Source: Chloroflexota bacterium
GTDB lineage: Bacteria > Chloroflexota > Limnocylindria > P2-11E
DNA length: 5,769 nt
Direction: 5' to 3'
Assembly: GCA_016875665.1 (NCBI GenBank)
Contig: VGPA01000094.1
Coordinates: 1 to 5,769 of the forward strand
Part shown: positions 1 through 5,769 of the stretch, piece after piece
How the letters are laid out: each line of letters starts with the position of its first letter
Position numbering within the stretch: position 1 is the stretch's first letter
Made by a program: the position numbers and the translations under genes
The notes under the pieces: generated by a model
Told to the model about the DNA's origin: nothing
The model's database searches: none
Seen by the model: the letters and a program-made list of their open reading frames with translations, nothing else

Positions 1-185
1 CTCGCCACGCGGCTGGCCGACGCGCTGCTCGAGCGGGGCGTCTACGTGATCGCGTTCTCGTACCCGGTGGTGCCCCGCGGCCAGGCGCGTATCCGGGTGC
101 AGCTTTCGGCCGGCCACACGGACGAGCAGGTCGACCGCACGGTCGCCGCCTTCAGCGAGACGGGACGGACGCTGGGCATCGTGCC

Positions 186-189
<4 letters not shown>
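1..189 (+). CDS. kbl: Glycine C-acetyltransferase (2-amino-3-ketobutyrate CoA ligase), C-terminal part
   Basis: This is the last 62 codons of a gene that begins before the window, read in frame 1 and ending at TGA 187-189. The segment YPVVPRGQARIRVQLSAGHT and the following EQVDRTVAAF closely match the C-terminal small domain of Kbl as I remember it from E. coli (YPVVPKGQARIRTQMSAAHT). Kbl is a PLP-dependent alpha-oxoamine synthase. It cleaves 2-amino-3-ketobutyrate with CoA into glycine and acetyl-CoA, the second step of threonine catabolism. The PLP lysine and other catalytic residues lie upstream and cannot be seen. Its stop codon overlaps the start of tdh, which makes the next enzyme upstream in the same pathway, so the pair should be co-transcribed and translationally coupled. 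Other alpha-oxoamine synthases (BioF, HemA) share the fold, but the tdh neighbour settles the identity. Confidence 0.93.
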
Positions 190-1217
<1,028 letters not shown>

Positions 1218-1307
1218 TCGGCCCGACGATCTCGCCTCCGCGCACGTCCCCGGTGGCGTAGGCACCATCGCACGCCTGTTCATCGGACCGCGCATGTTGC
1301 CGGACTG

Positions 1308-1532
1308 ATGGCGCCGACCACATTGCCAGCGTTCGACTTGGTCATCTTCGACTGCGATGGCGTACTGGTGGATACCGAGCGGCTGATTATTCCGATCGAA
1401 CGAGCCGCGCTGGCTGCGCGCGGGTGGGTCATGAGCGAAGCCGAGGTGACTGAACGGTTCGTGGGCCGACGCTTCCCGGACATGTTTTCGGAGTTCGTGG
1501 CACACATCGGCGTGGAGGCAGCGAAGGAGTGG
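1308..1532 (+). pseudogene. HAD-superfamily hydrolase, N-terminal fragment
   Basis: The first ~75 codons encode the start of a HAD-family phosphatase or beta-phosphoglucomutase-like protein. FDLVIFDCDGVLVDTE carries the nucleophile D15 and the acid/base D17 of motif I. The start of the helical cap follows, with SEAEVTERFVGR at about 43-54. Family members are usually about 210-230 residues, and motifs II to IV should follow. Instead, after ...GVEAAKEW (W75 at 1530-1532) the frame continues to 1991 as arginine- and glycine-rich sequence that is only the shadow of the membrane protein gene in another frame. The gene is therefore broken by a recombination or deletion junction near 1527-1540 and cannot give a working enzyme. 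No clear Shine-Dalgarno is seen before ATG 1308. Its sequence is visibly less GC-rich than tdh and the following gene, which may indicate a foreign origin. The 90 bases between tdh and this fragment hold nothing I recognise. Confidence 0.8.
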
Positions 1533-1563
1533 GGCGCTCGACCTCACCCTCGCGGGCGGCGGC

Positions 1564-2196
1564 ATGGTAGCCGCGGTGCTCCTCGCGGTCCTCGGGTTCG
1601 TCATGGCGGGGCAAGCCTCCTTCGCGCGCGAGTACGTGCGGGAGGAGCTGGCGGCCCAGAAGATCACGTTCGCGGCCGAAAGCGCGCTCACCGAGAGAGA
1701 GGAGACCTGGAAGGCGGGCTGGGCCGCCCTGGTCCAGTTCGCGGCCCAGCCGATCACCACCGGCGAGCAGGCGGAGGCGTACGCGAAGTACTACATCGCC
1801 GTGCACATGGACACCTCGGCGATCGACGCGGGCTTCCCGGGCGCGACTTACGCGACGCTGGGTGCCACCCGCACCGGCCTCACGGCTCAGATCACGGCCG
1901 CCAAGGCCAGGGGCGACACCGCCCGCGCCGCGGGCCTCGAGAAGAAGCTCGCCAGCGCGACCTCGCTGCGGGCATCAATGCAGACCGGTGAGACGCTGCG
2001 CGGCCTGCTGCTCACCGTCTACGGCTTCAGCGTCCTCGGCGAGAAGGCGGACCTCGCGGGCAACGTCCTGTACGGGCTGGCGGCGCTGATGACGGTACTC
2101 TCGCTCGCCGGCTTCGCCCACGCCCTCCCCACCCCGAAGGACCGAGTCGTGCTCGCTCTGGACCGGGGCTGGGCGGGGGCTCCGAGTCGGACCTAG
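1564..2196 (+). CDS. Two-segment membrane protein of unknown function, probably 5'-truncated
   Basis: This ORF of 210 residues resembles small actinobacterial membrane proteins of unknown function, some of which carry the misleading database name 'aromatic ring-opening dioxygenase LigA'. That link is from memory of the pattern EYVREELAAQKITF (residues 23-36) and GETLRGLLLTVYGF (142-155). A hydrophobic segment at residues 1-18 and another at about 163-187 flank a polar region of about 120 residues, likely outside the cytoplasm. That region includes a helical, lysine-rich stretch at 105-132. ATG 1564 is the first usable start after the in-frame TGA at 1447-1449, but it falls inside the first membrane segment: the same frame upstream reads LDLTLAGGG, which looks like the beginning of that segment. 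The codons before about 1535 belong to the HAD fragment. The native start was probably lost at the junction, so expression is uncertain. No function can be assigned. Confidence 0.7.
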   Translation: MVAAVLLAVLGFVMAGQASFAREYVREELAAQKITFAAESALTEREETWKAGWAALVQFAAQPITTGEQAEAYAKYYIAVHMDTSAIDAGFPGATYATLGATRTGLTAQITAAKARGDTARAAGLEKKLASATSLRASMQTGETLRGLLLTVYGFSVLGEKADLAGNVLYGLAALMTVLSLAGFAHALPTPKDRVVLALDRGWAGAPSRT

Positions 2197-2225
2197 CTCA
2201 GCCGGGGAGCACGACAGCAGTCCCC

Positions 2226-2254
2226 GAAGGACCGGCCCGCAAGGCCGGGCCTTC
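2226..2254. terminator. Possible bidirectional terminator hairpin between convergent genes
   Basis: GGCCCG (2234-2239) pairs with CGGGCC (2246-2251) around a six-base loop. GAAG before it and CTTC after it could extend the pairing with a small bulge. It lies in the 83-base gap between the plus-strand membrane protein gene and the minus-strand MFS gene, where a shared terminator is expected. There is no clear T-run on either side, so an intrinsic terminator is only a moderate possibility. Palindromes of this size are common in DNA this GC-rich. Confidence 0.35.
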
Positions 2255-2279
2255 TCCGCGAGGTCGGGATGACCCCGCC

Positions 2280-3506
2280 TCAGGCTTCCGCTGGTCGCGA
2301 CGCACGGAACGACGGCACCGAGGCGAGCAAGACCGCAGCCGCAACCGCGGTGACCAGGCCGCCGATGAAGAGCGCGGGACCGATCCCCACGATGGTCGCG
2401 AACGCGCCGAACCCCAGCGTCCCGATCGGCGTGATCGTCTGAAACGTCAGCACCTGCAGGCCAAGGACCCGTCCGCGGAACTCCTCCGCCGTCGCGAACT
2501 GCAGCGCGATCGTTCCGGTCGTGTACACGACCTGCAACGTGAAGCCGTATAGCACAGCGATCAGCACGGCCAACTCGAGCGCGGACTGGACCGCCAGTGC
2601 GCACATCAGGACGCCCGCGACGACTGAGGGAGCGACGGTGAGCAGGCCGGGCCGACGCATCCTGCCGAGCATCCCCGTGGTGACGGTTCCGGCGAGCGCG
2701 CCCATGCCCATGCCGGTCGCCAGGAACGAGAGCTCGGCGACGCCACCGCCAAGCCCCGACACCGCGAGCGCCGGAAGGAGGCTCTTCAGCGGCTCGCAGC
2801 CGGCCGCCAGCGCGACGTAGAGGATCAGCAGCCACCGAATCTCGGGCGCTCGCCATGCGTAGCGGAACCCGTCTCCCGCCGCGGCAACAACGGACTGACT
2901 CGCGGCGCTACCGCCGGGGTGCGTACCGATCGGCAGCATCAGCAGCAGAGCCGCGAGCTGGAGGACGGCACTGCAGAAGAGAGCAGCGGACGGACTCAGC
3001 GCTGCGGTGAGGAGCCCCGCAAACACCGGACCGAGAGATGCCGCCACCTGCTGCCCGCTGCGCAGGATGCTGACGCCGCTGATCAGATCATCGCGATGAA
3101 CGATGCTCGGAACGATTGCGTGGCGCGCGGGCATGTCCACCGCGAACGTCGCCGCTAGGCACGCGGAAAGGATCATCACCGCCCCGATGCTGATGGCCCC
3201 GGTGAGATCGAGGATCGTGAGCAGGGTGGAGACGATCGCCGACGCAATCCGCGCGGCCATCAGCACCCGCCCCCGATCGACGCGGTCCGCGAGCGGGCCC
3301 CCGATCAGTCCCATCGCCAGCGCCGGACCGACCATGGCGACACTGCGGAAGCCGAGGTAGAGACTCGCCAGCGCCGATCCGCCGTCGCGCGTCGCGAGGA
3401 GCACGATGATCCAGCCGATTGCGAACACCTGCATCTGCAGCCCCACGTTGGAGCACATCAGGCCCGCCATCAGGTATCGGTATTCGCGGTAGCGAAGCGC
3501 CCCCAC
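2280..3506 (-). CDS. MFS transporter, MFS_3 / EntS-like drug or siderophore exporter
   Basis: An inner-membrane permease of the major facilitator superfamily with about 12 hydrophobic segments. Numbering from the GTG at 3632 of the longer open frame, the motif-A-like loop GGPLADRVDRGRVL is at 111-124. DMPARHAIVPSIVHRDDLISG is at 166-186 and EEFRGRVLGLQ at 383-393. All three are hallmarks of the MFS_3 group, which includes EntS and macrolide exporters. The substrate cannot be read from sequence; proton-driven export of a small molecule is likely. The frame is open up to GTG 3632, but its first 24 codons lie inside the insertion sequence. With the IS removed, the ancestral frame meets a TGA before any start other than GTG 3506, so I chose that start (408 residues, beginning VGALRYREY, just before the first membrane segment). 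Neither start has a convincing Shine-Dalgarno. The IS may have cut the gene off from a promoter shared with the upstream hydrolase. Confidence 0.88.
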   Translation of the reverse strand: MGALRYREYRYLMAGLMCSNVGLQMQVFAIGWIIVLLATRDGGSALASLYLGFRSVAMVGPALAMGLIGGPLADRVDRGRVLMAARIASAIVSTLLTILDLTGAISIGAVMILSACLAATFAVDMPARHAIVPSIVHRDDLISGVSILRSGQQVAASLGPVFAGLLTAALSPSAALFCSAVLQLAALLLMLPIGTHPGGSAASQSVVAAAGDGFRYAWRAPEIRWLLILYVALAAGCEPLKSLLPALAVSGLGGGVAELSFLATGMGMGALAGTVTTGMLGRMRRPGLLTVAPSVVAGVLMCALAVQSALELAVLIAVLYGFTLQVVYTTGTIALQFATAEEFRGRVLGLQVLTFQTITPIGTLGFGAFATIVGIGPALFIGGLVTAVAAAVLLASVPSFRASRPAEA

Positions 3507-3549
3507 CGCCGTAGACGGTAGACCGCGGCTCAGCCGCCATCCGTAACCC

Positions 3550-3556
3550 GCGAGAC
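3550..3556. repeat. Left copy of 7-bp direct repeat flanking the IS (probable target-site duplication)
   Basis: GCGAGAC is found here and again at 4980-4986, each copy exactly two bases outside the recognisable inverted repeat. This is the arrangement expected if transposition duplicated a 7-bp target and the element ends two bases beyond the paired repeat. A chance match at equal spacing is unlikely but not excluded in GC-rich DNA. Confidence 0.6.
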
Positions 3557-3558
3557 AA

Positions 3559-3587
3559 GCGCGCTGATAGGAAGGCGATTCGTTGAC
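3559..3587 (+). repeat. IS left terminal inverted repeat (IRL)
   Basis: Pairs with 4949-4977 in inverted orientation. The outer 11 bases GCGCGCTGATA and the inner 15 bases AGGCGATTCGTTGAC are identical, separated by three mismatched bases (GGA here, CCG in the other end). The three-base divergent block separates two conserved modules, as in many IS ends where the tip serves cleavage and the inner part transposase binding. The inner end contributes the first five bases of the TTGACA -35 box. Confidence 0.95.
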
Positions 3588-3612
3588 ATTCGTCCCTGAG
3601 GGGACGTAAAGA
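3583..3612 (+). promoter_or_regulatory. Transposase promoter, -35 box partly in the IRL
   Basis: A perfect TTGACA lies at 3583-3588, overlapping the inner end of the left inverted repeat. The -10 position holds GTAAAG (3606-3611, 17-base spacer) or TAAAGA (3607-3612, 18-base spacer), a weak match to TATAAT. Transcription would then start near 3618-3620, giving a leader of about 34 bases. An overlap of promoter and inverted repeat lets transposase binding repress its own gene, as known in other IS. The weak -10 fits low transposase expression. Confidence 0.55.
3591..3606. promoter_or_regulatory. Perfect 6-bp palindrome in the promoter spacer (possible operator or attenuating hairpin)
   Basis: CGTCCC (3591-3596) and GGGACG (3601-3606) form a perfect inverted repeat around TGAG. 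It occupies the spacer between the -35 and -10 elements, where a bound protein would block RNA polymerase. In RNA reading in from outside, it would form a small stable hairpin just before the larger fold-back stem. It has no T-run, so it is not an obvious terminator. Confidence 0.4.
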
Positions 3613-3658
3613 GCACGGAGTTCGTGACCCACTGCAAAAGGAGACGAACCTCGTGCTC
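3611..3658 (+). promoter_or_regulatory. Fold-back hairpin sequestering the transposase start codon
   Basis: GAGCACGGAGTTCGT (3611-3625) can pair with ACGAACCTCGTGCTC (3644-3658). The stem has 13 Watson-Crick pairs, one G-U and one A-C mismatch, and closes an 18-base loop (3626-3643). The transposase GTG start (3653-3655) is paired with CAC 3614-3616. The Shine-Dalgarno AAAGGAG (3637-3643) fills the 3' end of the loop against the stem. The predicted transcription start near 3618-3620 lies inside the 5' arm, so native transcripts would lack the bases that pair with the start codon. Read-through transcripts from outside would carry the full stem. This is the design of IS10/IS50 fold-back inhibition; the function here is inferred. 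Confidence 0.65.
3637..3643 (+). promoter_or_regulatory. Strong ribosome binding site deciding the transposase start
   Basis: AAAGGAG is a near-complete Shine-Dalgarno placed nine bases before GTG 3653. It fixes the transposase start and is the best ribosome site in the window. It lies in the loop of the fold-back hairpin. Confidence 0.8.
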
Positions 3659-4948
3659 AGATCCGAGAGTACCTGCGCGGTCCACGTCGATCTCGCGTCG
3701 CCCGAGGGCTCGCTCGGCGGCTGGGAGCGCGCCCTCGTCGAGGTGCGCGGCGAGCTAGTCCCGGCCCTCGCGTCTCGCGTGCTCGGCCGCTTCGAGGACC
3801 GGCTCCTCGAGCGCGCCTGCGGTGCCCGCCGCCAGCCTGTGACTCGCGTCGCGCCATTTGGCTGCCCGCGCTGCGGTGCGGGCTCCGGCTTCCGCCGCCG
3901 CGGCCGGCGCAGCCGCCAGGTGCGCAGCCGCCAGGTGCTCAGCCGCGCCGGTCATCTGGTCTTGCGCGTCGCGATGGTCGGCTGTCGCTGTGGCCATCGC
4001 TTCGCGCCATTGCTGGGCGCGCTCGGCGTTGGTCCCCGCGCCCGTCTCACCCCGGGTCTCGCGCGCCGCGCCCTGGAGCTGTGCAGTGAGCTGCCATACG
4101 CCCGAGCCGCGGCACAGCTGCGGCGCGAGGCGGGCGCGGCGCCCTCGCCGCGCAGCCTCGGACGACTCGTGCGCCGCGCCGCGGAGGTGATCGCCCTCGA
4201 GCGCTCGCGATCGCAGCTCGGCAACGTCGAGGCGGTGCTCGTCGACGAGACGCGCGTGCGCGCCGGTCCGCGCAAAGGCCAGGACGATCGCGGGCGCGAA
4301 CTCAAGATCGCGCTCGCGCTCCGTCCGCCCGGGGCCGGCCGACGGATCGAGCTGCTCGGCGCGAACCTCGCGGGGAGCTGGGCCGCGCTCGGCCCGGTGC
4401 TGCACGCGGCACGCGGCGCCCGCATCGCGGTGACCGACGGCGAGTGGGGAGCCCGCTCGATGCTGGCACAGGTGTTGCCCGGGATCCCGCATCAGGTCTG
4501 CACCTTCCACGTCCGCCACTCCCTCGATCACCGGCTCTGGCAGGACGGCGTGCCCTTCGCTCGCCGTCGTGCCCTCGCGGCGAGGCTCGGCAACGCGATC
4601 GAGTTCGCGCCCTCAGCCGAAAGTGCGGAGCGCGCACTGTCCTCCGCCTTGGCCGCGGCGGAGCGGAACCGCTGGCGGCACACGACCAAGCACCTGCGCG
4701 AGGTGGCGCCGCATCTCGCCACGTGGCTGCGCTTGGACCCCGAGGGCCGGCTCACCCACACCACCTCGCTGCTCGAGCGGACCATGCGCGAAGTCAACCG
4801 GCGCGTGGACCCCGTCGGCGTGCGCTGGTCGCTCGAAGGCGCCCGGGCGATGACGGCCCTCATCCTCGCCCGTCGCTTCCAGCACCCGCGCTGGCTACGT
4901 CTGTGTCAGGATCGTGGACCAGCGACGAGTCGGGCGCGAATCTCGTGA
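3653..4948 (+). CDS. DDE transposase with N-terminal zinc-ribbon-like region (MULE/IS256-like fold)
   Basis: A 431-residue transposase, full length for an IS of this size. The N-terminal part has CPRC (C71, C74) and CRCGH (C111, C113, H115), likely a zinc-binding DNA-recognition region. It encloses a basic stretch at 81-98 (RRRGRRSRQVRSRQVLSR) with an internal repeat. The catalytic core shows VDET (D198), VTDGEWG (D262) and, after a long helical insert, TTSLLERTMREVNRR (probable catalytic E375). HQVCTFHVRH (C283, H286) matches the C/H motif of MULE- and IS256-type transposases. The tail GVRWSLEGARAM recalls ISKra4 and related groups. Family placement stays open (IS256, ISKra4, ISLre2 or ISH6-related). 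It cuts and joins the element ends as a DNA-bound multimer. GTG 3653 is chosen for the AAAGGAG nine bases upstream. The stop codon directly precedes the right inverted repeat. Confidence 0.9.
   Translation: MLRSESTCAVHVDLASPEGSLGGWERALVEVRGELVPALASRVLGRFEDRLLERACGARRQPVTRVAPFGCPRCGAGSGFRRRGRRSRQVRSRQVLSRAGHLVLRVAMVGCRCGHRFAPLLGALGVGPRARLTPGLARRALELCSELPYARAAAQLRREAGAAPSPRSLGRLVRRAAEVIALERSRSQLGNVEAVLVDETRVRAGPRKGQDDRGRELKIALALRPPGAGRRIELLGANLAGSWAALGPVLHAARGARIAVTDGEWGARSMLAQVLPGIPHQVCTFHVRHSLDHRLWQDGVPFARRRALAARLGNAIEFAPSAESAERALSSALAAAERNRWRHTTKHLREVAPHLATWLRLDPEGRLTHTTSLLERTMREVNRRVDPVGVRWSLEGARAMTALILARRFQHPRWLRLCQDRGPATSRARIS
3907..3946 (+). repeat. 15-bp tandem repeat inside the transposase gene
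   Basis: GCGCAGCCGCCAGGT occurs twice in tandem (3907-3921, 3922-3936), followed by a partial third copy with one mismatch to 3946. It is in frame and encodes the basic repeat RSRQV-RSRQV-LSR at residues 86-98, in the spacer of the zinc-ribbon-like region. It looks like a slippage duplication that kept the frame open. Confidence 0.8.
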
Positions 4949-4977
4949 GTCAACGAATCGCCTCGGTATCAGCGCGC
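4949..4977 (-). repeat. IS right terminal inverted repeat (IRR)
   Basis: The reverse complement matches the left repeat at 26 of 29 positions. It begins at the base after the transposase stop codon. On the minus strand it supplies the TGA (4952-4950) that ends the neighbouring hydrolase frame. Its TTGAC motif points inward, antisense to the transposase, so it does not create an outward -35 box. Confidence 0.95.
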
Positions 4978-5654
4978 GAGCGAGACCTGGTTGGCGGGTC
5001 CTTCAGCCACTCCACGTCGCCGAAGTAGTCGGCGGGCCAGGGCTTCCTCGCATAGTGCGCGTGCTCGCGGCGCGTGTCCGCGATGGTCGTGTCGGGTCCG
5101 TGCCCGGGCATGACCATGGTGTGATCGGGCAGGCTCAGCAGGTGACTGACGATCGAGTCGACGATCGTGCCGAGGTCGCCGGGTGCCGAGGTCCGTCCGG
5201 GACCGCCGCGGAAGAGCGTGTCGCCCGTGATGAGGGCGCGCCCGACCTTGAGGCAGATGGAGCCGGGTGTGTGGCCGGGCGTGTGCAGGATCGTCACCCG
5301 CCTGCCGCCGACCTTCAGCTCATCGCCGTGGCCGATGCGCCGGTCGATGCGCTCCGCCGGGACGTTGACCTCCTTGTCGCCGACGATGACCACGCCGTTC
5401 GTGGCCGCGCGCACCGCGTCATAGGTCATCCAGTGATCGTGATGCCAGTGGGTGGCGACGATCTGCTCGACGTTGCCGACCTCGGCGATCGCATCGAGGA
5501 GCGGGCGTTCGTCGAGCGGCATGTCGACGAGCAGGCTTGCCTTGGCGCCCGCGTCGTGCAGCAGGTACGCGTTGTTGCCGTACGGCCCCATAGGGCCCAC
5601 CTTCACCACCGCGAACAGATCCTCGGCGTAGACGGTCGCTTTCGGGGCACCCAT
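4950..5654 (-). CDS. MBL-fold metallo-hydrolase, glyoxalase II-like, C-terminus altered by the IS
   Basis: A 234-residue cytosolic metallo-beta-lactamase-fold hydrolase. All metal ligands are present: THWHHDH (H69, H71, D73, H74), TPGHTPGS (H128), GD (D145) and PGHG (H185). It is therefore probably a working di-metal enzyme, related to glyoxalase II / hydroxyacylglutathione hydrolases. FRGGPGRTSAPGD (148-160), before the last histidine, is typical of the short bacterial GloB-like proteins that lack the long glutathione-binding C-terminal domain. Its natural substrate, perhaps a thioester of another thiol, cannot be told. ATG 5654 is the only start within reach and fits the family N-terminus. 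Residues from about 226 on (ADTEAIR) and the stop codon come from the right inverted repeat of the IS, so the native tail is replaced. The catalytic fold ends well before this. The gene ran toward the MFS gene before the insertion. Confidence 0.92.
   Translation of the reverse strand: MGAPKATVYAEDLFAVVKVGPMGPYGNNAYLLHDAGAKASLLVDMPLDERPLLDAIAEVGNVEQIVATHWHHDHWMTYDAVRAATNGVVIVGDKEVNVPAERIDRRIGHGDELKVGGRRVTILHTPGHTPGSICLKVGRALITGDTLFRGGPGRTSAPGDLGTIVDSIVSHLLSLPDHTMVMPGHGPDTTIADTRREHAHYARKPWPADYFGDVEWLKDPPTRSRSRADTEAIR
4980..4986. repeat. Right copy of 7-bp direct repeat flanking the IS
   Basis: GCGAGAC, identical to 3550-3556 and placed two bases outside the right inverted repeat. It is the probable second copy of the target-site duplication. 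It lies within the last native codons of the hydrolase gene. Confidence 0.6.
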
Positions 5655-5676
5655 GCCGCGAGCGTAAGCGACGCCT

Positions 5677-5769
5677 TCACCGCGCTGCGCCCGAGCCGCC
5701 GCTCGCGCAGGCGCCCCGCGCCCAGAGCCCCCTTCCCGCGCTCCGCGCGCCGGCCTCGGCGGCGGCGAG
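5677..5769 (-). CDS. C-terminal end of a gene, possibly a thermonuclease-like (SNase) protein
   Basis: On the minus strand a frame enters from the window edge and reads LAAAEAGARSAGRGLWARGAC followed by a glycine/serine/alanine tail, ending at TGA (5679-5677). The pattern AAEAxARxAGRGLW(x)xxC resembles the C-terminus of staphylococcal-nuclease-like proteins, which often end ...AEAEARAAGRGLWGxC. Only 30 residues are visible and no catalytic residue is included, so the identity is a weak guess. The stop lies 22 bases before the hydrolase ATG, a spacing that would suit an operon. A chance open frame cannot be excluded in sequence this GC-rich. Confidence 0.35.
   Translation of the reverse strand, partial: LAAAEAGARSAGRGLWARGACASGGSGAAR

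Larger units (their letters stand above)
3557..4979 (+). mobile_element. Complete insertion sequence, ~1.42 kb, with terminal inverted repeats and one DDE transposase
   Basis: The element is bounded by 29-bp inverted repeats (3559-3587 and 4949-4977, 26 of 29 identical). It is flanked by the direct repeat GCGAGAC two bases outside each, so its ends lie at 3557/4979 or, by the paired repeats alone, at 3559/4977. It encodes one transposase on the plus strand; the promoter, regulatory hairpin and ribosome site fill the 94-96 bases before it. The transposase stop (4946-4948) abuts the right repeat, so almost no DNA is spare. It sits between two minus-strand genes and alters both: the hydrolase frame ends at a TGA in the right repeat, and the MFS frame extends into the left end. 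The intact transposase frame and good repeats suggest a recent and possibly active copy. Confidence 0.93.

Noticed and set aside
1218..1307. Short gap between tdh and the HAD fragment
   Set aside because: I looked for a terminator hairpin with a T-run, a small gene and a promoter, and saw none that I could support.
1533..1991. Continuation of the HAD frame to give a 227-residue protein
   Set aside because: After residue 75 the translation is arginine/glycine-rich and lacks HAD motifs II-IV. The real coding frame in this stretch is the membrane protein.
3088..3558. 156-codon minus-strand frame overlapping the MFS gene
   Set aside because: It is the +1 shadow of the MFS coding frame and shows no family features. 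It matters only because the hydrolase frame would run into it if the IS were removed.
3559..3590. Outward promoter in the left IS end driving the MFS gene
   Set aside because: On the minus strand TGTCAA and TATCAG are only 13 bases apart and match the consensus poorly, so I do not call a promoter.
3507..3632. GTG 3632 as the MFS start
   Set aside because: The frame is open to this point, but the first 24 codons lie inside the IS and it has no Shine-Dalgarno. It may be used since the insertion, yet it cannot be the original start.
3755..4531. 258-codon minus-strand frame antisense to the transposase
   Set aside because: Alanine/arginine/glutamate-rich shadow of the transposase gene, with no start signal or recognisable motif.

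Overview
The window is high-GC DNA. The gene families (a kbl-tdh pair, a small two-segment membrane protein of a type common in actinobacteria, an MFS_3-type permease, a glyoxalase-II-like hydrolase) fit a high-GC actinobacterium, possibly of the Thermoleophilia/Solirubrobacterales kind. That placement is inference from family resemblance and composition only.

Left part (1-1217): the last 62 codons of glycine C-acetyltransferase (kbl) overlap by four bases (GTGA) the start of a complete, well-conserved L-threonine 3-dehydrogenase (tdh). Together they form the threonine-to-glycine degradation operon.

Middle (1308-2196): an old recombination scar. The first ~75 codons of a HAD-family phosphatase/phosphomutase-like gene stop abruptly near 1530. 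They run, out of frame, into a membrane protein gene that appears to have lost its first few codons. A GC-rich hairpin lies in the gap before the convergent MFS gene.

Right part (2280-5769): this was originally a minus-strand series: the end of a possible nuclease-like gene, then an MBL-fold hydrolase, then an MFS exporter. A complete ~1.42 kb insertion sequence is inserted between the hydrolase and the exporter. It has 29-bp terminal inverted repeats (26/29 identical), a 7-bp direct repeat in the flanks, and one plus-strand DDE transposase with an N-terminal zinc-ribbon-like region. The insertion gives the hydrolase a new stop codon and adds a 24-codon extension to the open frame of the exporter.

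The most interesting signal is in the IS leader. A TTGACA -35 box sits in the left inverted repeat. A perfect 6-bp palindrome lies in the promoter spacer. A 15-bp stem (13 Watson-Crick pairs plus one G-U) holds the transposase GTG start codon in its 3' arm and the Shine-Dalgarno in its loop. The predicted transcription start falls inside the 5' arm. Transcripts from the IS's own promoter would therefore lack the half of the arm that masks the start codon, while read-through transcripts would fold and be silenced. This is the logic of fold-back inhibition known from IS10 and IS50, here in a transposase of a different type.
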